Below, piece by piece: positions 1 to 9,263 of a stretch of 64,000 bases of DNA; the first letter of the stretch is position 1, and every line of letters begins with the position of its first letter. A program made the translations under genes and the position numbers. Source of the DNA: Actinopolyspora lacussalsi. GTDB taxonomy: Bacteria; Actinomycetota; Actinomycetes; Mycobacteriales; Pseudonocardiaceae. The notes beneath the pieces were generated by a model that was not told where the DNA came from, ran no database searches, and saw only the letters and a list, made by a program, of their open reading frames with translations. The stretch lies in assembly GCA_030803735.1 (NCBI GenBank), contig JAURUC010000001.1:4030001-4094000 (forward strand), written 5' to 3'.

Positions 1-1352
<1,352 letters not shown>

Positions 1353-1496
1353 ACACCCCCCCAACACACCGCCCACACACGCACCAACCCGCAAGCACAC
1401 GCGATCTCGCCACCACTATACGGCTCCCAACCCAGCCACCACCCCCACCAACTAACTACATACCGGCTGAACCCCAAACGGCCCCCATAGTTCTTT

Positions 1497-1617
1497 GGGT
1501 CGGTGGCCACAGCGGAGGAGACACGCCCGGCATCCATCCCGAACCCGGCAGCTAAGCCCTCCAGCGCCCCAGGTACTGCACCCCCACGGGTGTGGGAGAC
1601 ACGGACACCGCCGACCC
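1497..1617 (+). rRNA. rrf: 5S ribosomal RNA
   Basis: The 121-base stretch begins GGGTCGGTGG and ends CCGCCGACCC, which pair as the terminal helix of 5S rRNA. The interior holds the standard core (CGCCCGGCATCCATCCCGAA and GGCAGCTAAGCCC). It sits about 145 bases after the 23S 3' end, the usual rrn operon order. The spacer between them is C/A-rich and contains no tRNA. Confidence 0.95.
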
Positions 1618-1630
1618 ATTCCCCCACAGT

Positions 1631-1663
1631 GTGGCCCGGACACCTCCGCGGTGTCCGGGCCAC
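1631..1663 (+). terminator. rRNA operon terminator hairpin
   Basis: GTGGCCCGGACAC (1631-1643) and GTGTCCGGGCCAC (1651-1663) form a perfect 13-bp stem with a 7-base loop, 14 bases after 5S. There is no long T tract, as is common for actinobacterial terminators. The position makes an rrn terminator the obvious reading. Confidence 0.85.
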
Positions 1664-1682
1664 ACAACTATCACCCACCACC

Positions 1683-1714
1683 CGCGTCGCGATTTCGCGC
1701 GAAATCGCGACGCG
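1683..1714. repeat. 32-bp perfect palindrome (dispersed palindrome family)
   Basis: CGCGTCGCGATTTCGC followed at once by its exact reverse complement. It is the most symmetrical member of a family whose core, GCGATTTCGCG(A/C)GAAAT, recurs at 3498, 6751, 7293, 12201, 17580 and 32342, always between genes. Here it lies between the rrn terminator and the next gene. Its function is unknown; a bidirectional terminator or a nucleoid/REP-like site is possible. Confidence 0.8.
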
Positions 1715-1874
1715 GCCATCGGCACTCACCGACCGGACTCGCCACTACCGCACCGGTTCCGTGCGGTGGACCCCGCTTTGACCGCTGTTCGCATACCATT
1801 AACGTCCTTTCCCGAGTCACTTTCGGCGGTGTCGCCGACAGGTGCCGACGTTTCCCCGTGGAATGGCGGAGTTG

Positions 1875-3446
1875 ATGAATCAGGACAGTGATGCGGGTGG
1901 TCCAGCGGTCGCACCGGAAGTAGGGGAGACCACCGAACCCACCAGAGTTTCCCGGCGTGCCTGGATCGGCCGGTTCCTCGGGCCGCTGCTCGCTATCGCC
2001 GTCTACTTCGTACTCCCCGGTGGAGAGAACGGAGTCACCGACGCCGGGCGCGGTGTCGCCGGTGTCGGAGTGCTGATGGCTGTCTGGTGGGTCACCGAGG
2101 CACTGCCGCTGGCCGCCACCGCACTGCTGCCGATCGCGCTGTTCCCGCTGTTGGGTGTGGGGGATGTCGAAGCGGCTACCACGCCCTACGCCAACGACAT
2201 CGTCTTTCTGTTCATGGGCGGTTTCATGCTGGCGTTGGCGATGCAGCGTTGGGGACTGCATCGCAGGATCGCGCTGCGGACCGTGCTGGCGGTCGGCACC
2301 CGTCCGGTGCGGGTGGTCGGTGGCTTCATGCTCGCCACCGCGTTTCTGTCGATGTGGGTAAGCAATACGGCGACCACCGTAGTCATGCTTCCGATCGGCA
2401 TGTCCGTGCTGACTCTGGTGTTCGAGCATCTTCGTGGTGATTCCGGCGACGAAACCGTGCGGCGCGCGATGAACGAGTCGGCGGACGACGGCGCCGGAAG
2501 GTTCGCGACCTGCCTGATGCTGGCGATCGCCTACGCGGCCAGCATCGGTTCGCTGGCGACGTTGATCGGGACTCCGCCCAATCTGTTCATGGCCGGTTTT
2601 CTGTCCGAGAGCTATGACATCCGGATCGGTTTCGGGCAGTGGATGATCTTCGGGTTGCCGTTGGCGGCTGTGTTGCTGTTCCTCAGCTGGTTCTTGCTGA
2701 CCAGGGTGGTCTATCCGACGACCATCACCGACATCCCCGGTGGTCGCGAGCTGTTCCGGAACGAGCTCGCCAAGCTCGGCCCGATGAACCGGGGCGAGCG
2801 GGTGGTACTCGTGGTGTTCGTGCTCACGGCGTTGCTGTGGATTCTGCGTGAGCCGCTGACGAATCTGTTGCCGGGACTCGGCCTCTCCGACGCCGGTATC
2901 GCGATATTCGCCTCACTGGTGCTGTTCGCGATTCCGGTCGACGCGCGGCAGGGAGTGTTCACACTGGACTGGGGTTCGGCGCTGAAGCTGCCGTGGGGCG
3001 TGCTGCTGTTGTTCGGTGGTGGGCTCTCGCTGGCGTCCGCGGTCGGTTCCAGTGGGCTCGACGCCTTCATCGGGAACCGGGTCGGCGCGCTCGGCTGGAT
3101 TCCCACTATCCTGCTGGTGCTGGTCACCGTGGCCGCGGTGATCTTTTTGACCGAGATGACCAGCAACACCGCGACCGCGGCGACCTTCCTGCCGATCCTG
3201 GCCGGGGTGGCGCTCGGGCTCGACATGGATCCGTTGCTGCTCGTGGTGCCCGCGACGGTGGCGGCGAGCTGCGCGTTCATGCTCCCGGTGGCTACCCCGC
3301 CGAACGCCATCGTGTTCGGCTCCGGCTACGTGACCATTCCGCAGATGGTCAAGGCGGGTTGGTGGCTGAACCTCACCGCGATCGTTCTCATCCCGATCGC
3401 GCTCTACGGTCTCGGCGCCTGGGCGTTGGGAATCGTCCTCGGCTGA
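1875..3446 (+). CDS. DASS (SLC13) family sodium:anion symporter
   Basis: Predicted integral membrane protein of about 523 residues with 11-13 hydrophobic segments. It carries both duplicated SLC13 substrate/Na+ signatures: SNTATTVVMLPIG then IGTPPNLFMAGF in the first half, and TEMTSNTATAATFLPI then VATPPNAIVFGSG in the second. The family imports di- and tricarboxylates or sulfate with Na+; the substrate here cannot be told from sequence. The frame is open from a GTG at 1842 and also has an ATG at 1863. The ATG at 1875 is preferred because GGCGGAG lies just before it and the encoded N-terminus is a normal short cytosolic tail. It is monocistronic and converges on the exporter genes downstream. 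Confidence 0.93.
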   Translation: MNQDSDAGGPAVAPEVGETTEPTRVSRRAWIGRFLGPLLAIAVYFVLPGGENGVTDAGRGVAGVGVLMAVWWVTEALPLAATALLPIALFPLLGVGDVEAATTPYANDIVFLFMGGFMLALAMQRWGLHRRIALRTVLAVGTRPVRVVGGFMLATAFLSMWVSNTATTVVMLPIGMSVLTLVFEHLRGDSGDETVRRAMNESADDGAGRFATCLMLAIAYAASIGSLATLIGTPPNLFMAGFLSESYDIRIGFGQWMIFGLPLAAVLLFLSWFLLTRVVYPTTITDIPGGRELFRNELAKLGPMNRGERVVLVVFVLTALLWILREPLTNLLPGLGLSDAGIAIFASLVLFAIPVDARQGVFTLDWGSALKLPWGVLLLFGGGLSLASAVGSSGLDAFIGNRVGALGWIPTILLVLVTVAAVIFLTEMTSNTATAATFLPILAGVALGLDMDPLLLVVPATVAASCAFMLPVATPPNAIVFGSGYVTIPQMVKAGWWLNLTAIVLIPIALYGLGAWALGIVLG

Positions 3447-3497
3447 CCCCTACCCGTGGGGCCGGGACGGCCCGCCGAACCGGCCCCACCGCGCGGC

Positions 3498-3513
3498 GAT
3501 TTCGCGCGAAATC
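3498..3513. repeat. Intergenic palindrome GATTTCGCGCGAAATC
   Basis: A 16-bp perfect palindrome in the 96-base gap between two convergent genes (symporter and exporter permease). Same core as the 1683 palindrome. Its place between convergent 3' ends would suit a bidirectional terminator, but there is no T tract. Confidence 0.65.
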
Positions 3514-3542
3514 ACCGGTTGCAGCGGGGCGGCACCCTGACG

Positions 3543-4373
3543 TCAAACCCTGCTGCGGTAAGCCCACAACGCGAGGGGGAAGAACACCACCACCAGCGCG
3601 ACCATCCACACCAGCGTGGCCGACAGCGGCCCGGCCACCGGTCCGCCGATCATCAGTCCCCTGGCGGTGTCGGCCAGCTTGCTCACCGGATTCACGCTCA
3701 CCCACGCCTGCAGCCACCCCGGCATGGTGTCGGTCGGTGCGAACACGTTGCTGCCCATGGTCAGCGGGAACATGAACGCCATCGCCACACCGGGCAGTGC
3801 CTGCTGGCTCCTGACCAGCATCCCCAGCAGCACCGAGATCCAGCACACGCACAGCGCGAAACCGATGACCAGCACGATCGCCGCCGCGGCCGAGAGTACG
3901 TTGGTCTCGATGCGAAAGCCCATCAGCGTGGCAACGATCAGCAGCACCGCTATGGACACCGCATAGCGAACCACATCACCCAGCACGGCCCCGATCAGTG
4001 GCGCCGATCGTGCCACCGGCAGACTCCGGAACCGGTCGAACACGCCCTTGGTGATGTCGTTGTTCAACTGCATCCCGGTGCCGAGGCTGCCGAAGACCAT
4101 GTTCATGGCCATCACGCCCGGCAGAGTCCGTTGCAGGTACTCCCCGGTGTCCCCGGCGATGGCGCCACCGAGCAGATAGACGAACATCGCCAGGAACAGG
4201 ATCGGCTGCAGGGTGACGTCCAGCAGCCCCTCCGGCGACTTTCGGATCTTGAGCACGCTGCGCCCGGCCAGCGTCAGGCCGTGTTGCATCGTGCGCAGCG
4301 GACCGACGCGGCGGGGTGTGCCGTGCGGTCGCGGGTCGGCCTGTTCGGCCCGCTCGACGGTCTGCGTGCTCAT
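3543..4373 (-). CDS. ABC-2 type exporter permease (DrrB-like)
   Basis: A 276-residue membrane protein with about six transmembrane segments, preceded by a cytosolic N-terminus of some 30 residues. The layout and length are those of DrrB/daunorubicin-resistance ABC-2 permeases, including the NPVSKLADTARGLMIG stretch before the last helices. The start ATG overlaps the stop of the upstream ATPase by four bases (ATGA), showing translational coupling. Together they should form an efflux pump for a lipid or antibiotic. The open frame extends upstream antisense to the ATPase, but that part is arginine-rich shadow. Confidence 0.92.
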   Translation of the reverse strand: MSTQTVERAEQADPRPHGTPRRVGPLRTMQHGLTLAGRSVLKIRKSPEGLLDVTLQPILFLAMFVYLLGGAIAGDTGEYLQRTLPGVMAMNMVFGSLGTGMQLNNDITKGVFDRFRSLPVARSAPLIGAVLGDVVRYAVSIAVLLIVATLMGFRIETNVLSAAAAIVLVIGFALCVCWISVLLGMLVRSQQALPGVAMAFMFPLTMGSNVFAPTDTMPGWLQAWVSVNPVSKLADTARGLMIGGPVAGPLSATLVWMVALVVVFFPLALWAYRSRV

Positions 4374-5350
4374 GCCGCGTCCTCCTCCTCGCCTTCTCGC
4401 GCCGAGTCCTCGGCGGTGGCCGGTTTCCCGGTGATGGACAGGAACGCCTCGTCGAGGCTGGGCAGCCGCAGCGACAGCTCGTCGGCGACGATTCCGGCCT
4501 CGTCCAGCCTGCGTACCAGCGTCGACATCAGCACCGGATCGTCGGCGGGGGTGGTGAGCAACCCGGTGTCGTGGTTCGCCGTGGGTGTCTGCTCGGTGAG
4601 TTCCCGCAGGATGGTCTCGGTGGCGCTGACGTCGTCGGGATCGCTCAGCCGAACCTGCAGCGTCTGGCTTCCGCTGTGGCGCTTCAGTTCGTCGGCGCGT
4701 CCCTCCGCGACGACCCTGCCGTGGTCGATCACGCTGATCCGGTCGGCCAGCTGGTCGGCCTCCTCCAGGTACTGCGTGGTCAGTAGCACCGTCACGCCTT
4801 CGGAGGTCAGCGCGCCGACCATGTCCCAGACCTGGTTGCGGCTGCGTGGATCCAGCCCCGTGGTCGGCTCGTCCAGGTACAGCACCTCTGGGCGGCCAAC
4901 CAGGCTCGCCGCCAGGTCCAGCCGTCGACGCATCCCGCCCGAGTAGGTCTTGATCGCCCGGTTGCCCGCGTCGGTGAGGCCGAAGCGCTCCAGCAGTTCC
5001 TTCGCGCGGGACTTCGCGCTGGAGCGTGTCATCTCCAGTAATCGACCGATCAGCACCAGGTTCTCGGTACCGGTGAGTTCCTCGTCCACCGAGGCGTACT
5101 GCCCGGTCAGCCCGATCCTGCCGCGCACCCCGACCGGATCGCGCAGCACGTCGTGTCCGGCCACAGTGGCGTGACCACCGTCCGGCTGGAGCAGGGTCGC
5201 CAGGATTCGTACGCTGGTCGTCTTGCCCGCGCCGTTCGGCCCCAGTACCCCCAGGATCGAACCCGCCGGTGCGGCCAGGTTCACCCCGTCCAGTGCCCTG
5301 GTCGTTCCGAATCGCTTGACCAGGCCCTCGGCCTGGACTGCCAGTGTCAT
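4370..5350 (-). CDS. ABC exporter ATP-binding protein (DrrA-like)
   Basis: A 326-residue ATPase with Walker A GPNGAGKTTS, signature YSGGMRRRLDLA, Walker B VLYLDEPTTGLDP and H-loop TTQYLEEAD. A C-terminal extension of about 80 residues after the ATPase core is typical of the DrrA subfamily and ends in an acidic tail. The start is fixed by AGGAGGTCGC directly before the ATG. It is first in a two-gene operon with the DrrB-like permease. The substrate is unknown: DrrA-type pumps are common in actinomycetes outside antibiotic clusters. Confidence 0.94.
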   Translation of the reverse strand: MTLAVQAEGLVKRFGTTRALDGVNLAAPAGSILGVLGPNGAGKTTSVRILATLLQPDGGHATVAGHDVLRDPVGVRGRIGLTGQYASVDEELTGTENLVLIGRLLEMTRSSAKSRAKELLERFGLTDAGNRAIKTYSGGMRRRLDLAASLVGRPEVLYLDEPTTGLDPRSRNQVWDMVGALTSEGVTVLLTTQYLEEADQLADRISVIDHGRVVAEGRADELKRHSGSQTLQVRLSDPDDVSATETILRELTEQTPTANHDTGLLTTPADDPVLMSTLVRRLDEAGIVADELSLRLPSLDEAFLSITGKPATAEDSAREGEEEDAA

Positions 5351-5480
5351 GCGACCTCCTCGTCTCGACACCCCAGCATGACCCGATCCACTGACAAAAG
5401 ACGCACAATCGTCGCACAGCACCGGTGAGGTGCGACACAGCTTCAGTTACCCTTGGTTGTTTTCCGGTAGGTGTGGCGGT

Positions 5481-6533
5481 ATGGGGCGTGAGTCGGCGGA
5501 TATGCGACAGGGTGATCTCGTAGCGGACGAAGCGATGTCCGAACAGCCGGAGTCCTCGGGTAGGCGGAGAGCTCCCGGCGGGCGTGTCGTCACGCTGCTG
5601 TTATTGCTGCTCGCGGCGTTCCTCTGCGGTGTGGCGCTGGGCAGGTTCGGCGGACTGGAACGCGGCCAGATCTCCTCGGCGCTGATCGCGTTGACGCCCT
5701 ACGTCACGGCGGGCGGAGCAGTGTTGTTGCTGCTCACCCTGGCGCTGCGACGCTGGCTGACCGCGCTGGTGGTGGCCGTGGTGACCGCCGTGCTCGCCGT
5801 CAGCGTCGCGCCACGGGTGCTTCCCGACGAACAGGCAGGCGGTGTGCGGGGGGACTCGTTGAACGTGCTCAGCGCCAACGTGTACTTCGGCGAAGCCGAT
5901 GCGGATCAGCTGGTGCGGCTGGTGCGGCAGAACGACGTGGACGTGCTGAGCATGCCGGAGCTCGACTCCGGCATGGTGAACGAGCTGCGCCGGGCCGGAC
6001 TGTTCGAGACGCTGCCGCACCGCGTGCTCACACCGGAGGGCGATGGTGATGGTTCGGGGATCGTCTCGCGCTATCCGCTGCGTGAGCTCTCGCTGGCTTC
6101 GAACACCACCATGCGGCAACCTTCCGCGCTGATCGATATGCCCGGGCAGCGGGACGTGCAGTACGTCGCGGCGCATCCGGTGGTGCCGGTGGGAGGGGAC
6201 ACCACGGCCACGTGGAAGCGTGAGATAACCACACTCCCCGCGCCGACCACCGGTGGGGACCAGCCGGTCCGGATACTGGCCGGTGACTTCAACGCGACCC
6301 TGGACCACACGCCGCTGCGGAAACTGCTGGGACGGGGCTACTCGGACGCCGCCGAGCTGACCGGCGACGGGCTGGCCCCGACCTGGCCCGAGTTGGGACG
6401 GCCCTGGGCGCCGCCGATCCCCCTCGATCACGTGCTGGTCAGTGGTGACACCGCCGTACACGACTACCGCACCCTCAAGGTGGACGGTACCGATCACCGG
6501 GCCGTGTTCGCCCAGCTCACGATTCCTTCGTAG
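5481..6533 (+). CDS. Membrane-anchored endonuclease/exonuclease/phosphatase family protein
   Basis: About 350 residues: a short acidic N-terminus, three closely spaced hydrophobic helices (roughly residues 35-115), then an EEP (DNase I-like) domain on the far side of the membrane. EEP motifs are visible: LNVLSANVYFGEA, MPELDSG (metal-binding Glu), GSGIVSRYPL, AGDFNATLDH (Asp/Asn), LDHVLVSG and GTDHRAVF (catalytic Asp-His). The substrate may be a phosphodiester or phospholipid. The start is uncertain: the frame is open from 5430, and ATGs at 5481, 5502 and 5535 are all possible. It diverges from the DrrA operon. Confidence 0.88.
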   Translation: MGRESADMRQGDLVADEAMSEQPESSGRRRAPGGRVVTLLLLLLAAFLCGVALGRFGGLERGQISSALIALTPYVTAGGAVLLLLTLALRRWLTALVVAVVTAVLAVSVAPRVLPDEQAGGVRGDSLNVLSANVYFGEADADQLVRLVRQNDVDVLSMPELDSGMVNELRRAGLFETLPHRVLTPEGDGDGSGIVSRYPLRELSLASNTTMRQPSALIDMPGQRDVQYVAAHPVVPVGGDTTATWKREITTLPAPTTGGDQPVRILAGDFNATLDHTPLRKLLGRGYSDAAELTGDGLAPTWPELGRPWAPPIPLDHVLVSGDTAVHDYRTLKVDGTDHRAVFAQLTIPS

Positions 6534-6568
6534 TGAAGGTGCATTCCGGCTCGCCGGGGTGCTCGTTT

Positions 6569-6773
6569 GGCGGAACCTCTCGCACGGCTCTCGCTCCGGG
6601 AGGCCCGACATCGGGTAGTCACTGCACAACGTCGGACCTTCCTCGCGAGAGCCGCACGGGAGGACCCGCGGCGGTGCCGGTTGCGGGCGTGGTGGGAGTT
6701 CGGCTTGCGACGATGGTGGGGCCTCGGTCCTCGTCGGCGCTGATAGCGCGGCGATTTCGCGAGAAATTGACGC
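6569..6773 (+). repeat. Dispersed intergenic repeat, copy A
   Basis: Begins GGCGGAACCTCTCGCACGG, continues through GGCCCGACATCGGGTAG and CCTCGCGAGAGCCGCAC, and ends with the palindrome GCGATTTCGCGAGAAATTG. The same order of blocks recurs at 17424-17602 (same strand), 12201-12403 (opposite strand) and, altered in the middle, 32100-32364. It fills the 308-base gap between two convergent genes, where I see no gene. Confidence 0.8.
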
Positions 6774-6841
6774 CGCACGAGCGGAGAGCAGCCGACCGTG
6801 CCGCTCAGCCGCCTTGGGCTCCGAACGAGGACTCGGCCCTG

Positions 6842-7150
6842 CTACTGCTCGGGGTGAGACTCGGTGACCAGTTCGAACTCGAGCAGGTTGGCCCCGCTGG
6901 AGACGGGGTCCTTGCTCTCGGTCTCGTGCGCCTCTTTCGCGGGGCCGTCGGCCCAGGCGCGGAACGCCTCCTCGGACTCCCACTTGGTGTAGACGAAGTA
7001 GCGGTTGTCACCCTTGACCGGTCGCAGCAGCTCGAATCCCAGAAATCCGGGGGTGCCGTCCACGGCGCCGTGGCGCTGCGCGAACCGGCGCTCCAACTCC
7101 TCGCCCTTGCCTTCGGGTACCTCGATAGCGTTAATTTTCACTACGGCCAT
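6842..7150 (-). CDS. Antibiotic biosynthesis monooxygenase (ABM) family protein
   Basis: A 102-residue single-domain protein of the dimeric alpha/beta-barrel fold. It begins MAVVKINAIEVPEGKGEELE and has the aromatic stretch RYFVYTKWESEEAFRAW typical of HmoA/MhuD-like and ABM proteins. Members degrade haem or oxidise small aromatics without a metal cofactor; others are uncharacterised. Haem degradation is one possibility, but I cannot assign a ligand. The ATG is preceded by GGAG. Palindromes of the dispersed family flank it on both sides. Confidence 0.88.
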   Translation of the reverse strand: MAVVKINAIEVPEGKGEELERRFAQRHGAVDGTPGFLGFELLRPVKGDNRYFVYTKWESEEAFRAWADGPAKEAHETESKDPVSSGANLLEFELVTESHPEQ

Positions 7151-7292
7151 AACTCCACTCTACGACTCGTCCGGCGGTTTCCGGAGCAGTGAAACCGCTA
7201 CGGTCGGCAACGTGGCGCCGGCGACGTGGCGCCGGAACGATCACCGGTCCGTCGCGTCGAACGCGACCGCCGCTGATGCTCTTCGGGGCGTC

Positions 7293-7308
7293 GATTTCTC
7301 GCGAAATC
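7293..7308. repeat. Intergenic palindrome GATTTCTCGCGAAATC
   Basis: Another member of the GCGATTTCGCGAGAAAT family, here with a near-perfect core only and without the longer repeat. It lies 12 bases beyond the stop codon of the YhgE/Pip gene, consistent with a 3'-end location. Confidence 0.65.
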
Positions 7309-7319
7309 GCCGCGCGGCT

Positions 7320-9263
7320 CTAAAGCTCCACGGCGGGGTGGAGTCTGGAGATGCTCCAGGTCCGCTGTCGCCACACCACCAAGGTGGTCAGCACCAGCGG
7401 TATCACCAGGAAGCCGCCGAGCACGATGAGATCCCGGACCAGGTGCTCGTTCAGACCGCCCGAGATCGTCACGCGCAGCCCGTCCACCAGGTAGGTCATC
7501 GGAAGGTAGGGATGTACCGCCTGGAAGGGCGTCGGCGTGGTCTCCATCGGATACAGCCCACCCGATGCGGTCAGCTGCACTATCAGCAGCACCAGCGACA
7601 GCCCGTCGCCGATCGCGCCGAAGGCGGTGCGCAACAGATGGTCGATCGCCACGAACGCGGCGGTGGCGAGCGCGAGCAGTCCGACCGTCGGCCACAGCCG
7701 CACCGGATCCAGCCCGAGACCGAATCCGACCACGGTCAGCAGCACCCCGGCGCCGAGTATCCCCAGCACTGTGGCGGGCAGCCAACCCGCCAGCGCCACT
7801 GTGGCGGCGCGGGGCCTGCCCGCCAGGGCCCGCAGGTTGACGGGTTTGAGCAGCAGGTAGGCGAACAGCCCGAACACCCACAGTGCGATGGCGAAGAAGA
7901 ACGGCGCCAGCCCCCGCCCGTAGACGTGCGCGGGGTTGAGGTTGCCCTCGGTGATCCTGGTGGGGGAACCGAGCACCTCGGCGGCCTGGGCCACCTGCCG
8001 GGGGTTGGTGGGGGGAATCCGCGACAGGCTGTCGTCGACCAGGTCCGACAGTTTCGTGGCCCCGTCGTTGAGCTGTCCCGCACCGGTTCGCAGCGTCTGG
8101 CTGCTGGAGGCGAGGTTGCTCAGACTGCCGCGCAGCGACTCCGTGCCGTTGGCCAGTTGTGTCGTGCCCGAGGCGAGCTGGTCGGCGGGCTCGGTCACCG
8201 CGAGGGTTCGCTGTCGCAGCGCTTCGAGGCTGCCGCGCAGCGCCACCGCCTCGGAGTTGGCCTCGCGGGCCAGGCTCAGCACCTCGTTGGCACGCTGGTC
8301 CGCGTTCTCGGTGGTTCCGGACAGCTGTCGCGCGTCGCGCAGGGCGCGCTGGTAGACCGGGTCCCCGGTTAGTGCCGGGTATTCGTCCCCGAGTTCCCGC
8401 AGACTCGCCACTCCTTGATCGGCGCGGTCGGAGATGAAGGCGGTCGCGGTGGCCAGGGTGGTGAGCCCCTGCACCACCGACCCGCTGGCCTCGGCGGCGC
8501 CGTTCACGGCGGTGGGGAGTTGTTCGGCAGTCAGGTTGGTCAGCGCGGTGAGTCGTCGGTCGAGTTGGTCGGCCGCGTCGGAGAGTTCGCCGACGCCTCG
8601 TGAGATCTCCCCAGTCGACGAGGCGGCGTCCGAGAGTCCGCTGCGCAGCCCTTCCGTGCCCTGCTCGCCGAGTTCCGTGCCCTCGACCAGTTGCCCGGAG
8701 GCCTGCGATGCGAGTCGCAGTTTCTCGCGTACCTTGTCCACCTCGTCGTACAGCGCCCGCGCGTAGGCGCTGTGCGCGGCCGCGTTGACCTGGTTCTGCA
8801 GCTGGGCCTCGACGGTGTCGGCCATGATTCCCGCGATGTAGCCGTTCGCGTCGTTCTTGGTGATGTGCAGCGAGGCCCGTTGCGGGAATCTGCGGGTGGC
8901 GGTGGCGAGTTTGCCGCTGAAATCACTCGGAACGGTGATCGTGAAGTAGTAGTCGCCCTCGCGGAGCCCGCGTCGCGCCTCACCTGAGTCCACGAAGTGC
9001 CAGTCGAACAGATCCCGTGCGCGCAGTTGCTCGGTGAACTGCTCGCCCGCGTCGATGAACTGCCCGGATGCGCGCACCGGGCGGTCGTTGTTGACCACGG
9101 CCACCGGGACCCGGTCCAGCCTGCCGTAGGGGTCCCAGTTGGACCACAGGTACAGCGAGCCGTAGAGCAGCGGCACGAGTATCAGCGCCACCAGCACCAG
9201 CGGGCGCAGCTTTCCGCCCCGGAACCTGCGCAGTTCCAGCAGCGCGAGTTTGACGATTTTCAT
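7320..9263 (-). CDS. YhgE/Pip domain membrane protein
   Basis: A 647-residue protein with the YhgE/Pip layout: one N-terminal transmembrane helix (residues about 25-42, LVALILVPLLYGSLYLWS), the YhgE N-terminal domain with RVPVAVVNND and DYYFTITVPSDFSG, a long coiled-coil extracellular region (about 200-400) and five or six C-terminal helices of ABC-2 permease type. Relatives include phage-infection protein (Pip) and mycobacterial MmpL-like exporters; the transported substrate is unknown. The start ATG overlaps the stop of the ATPase gene by four bases (ATGA), so the two are coupled and probably work as a pair. Confidence 0.92.
   Translation of the reverse strand: MKIVKLALLELRRFRGGKLRPLVLVALILVPLLYGSLYLWSNWDPYGRLDRVPVAVVNNDRPVRASGQFIDAGEQFTEQLRARDLFDWHFVDSGEARRGLREGDYYFTITVPSDFSGKLATATRRFPQRASLHITKNDANGYIAGIMADTVEAQLQNQVNAAAHSAYARALYDEVDKVREKLRLASQASGQLVEGTELGEQGTEGLRSGLSDAASSTGEISRGVGELSDAADQLDRRLTALTNLTAEQLPTAVNGAAEASGSVVQGLTTLATATAFISDRADQGVASLRELGDEYPALTGDPVYQRALRDARQLSGTTENADQRANEVLSLAREANSEAVALRGSLEALRQRTLAVTEPADQLASGTTQLANGTESLRGSLSNLASSSQTLRTGAGQLNDGATKLSDLVDDSLSRIPPTNPRQVAQAAEVLGSPTRITEGNLNPAHVYGRGLAPFFFAIALWVFGLFAYLLLKPVNLRALAGRPRAATVALAGWLPATVLGILGAGVLLTVVGFGLGLDPVRLWPTVGLLALATAAFVAIDHLLRTAFGAIGDGLSLVLLIVQLTASGGLYPMETTPTPFQAVHPYLPMTYLVDGLRVTISGGLNEHLVRDLIVLGGFLVIPLVLTTLVVWRQRTWSISRLHPAVEL

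Noticed and set aside
4374..5438. 355-codon upstream extension of the DrrB-like permease
   Set aside because: It is the antisense-compatible third frame of the ATPase gene on the same strand, and the ATGA overlap fixes the permease start.
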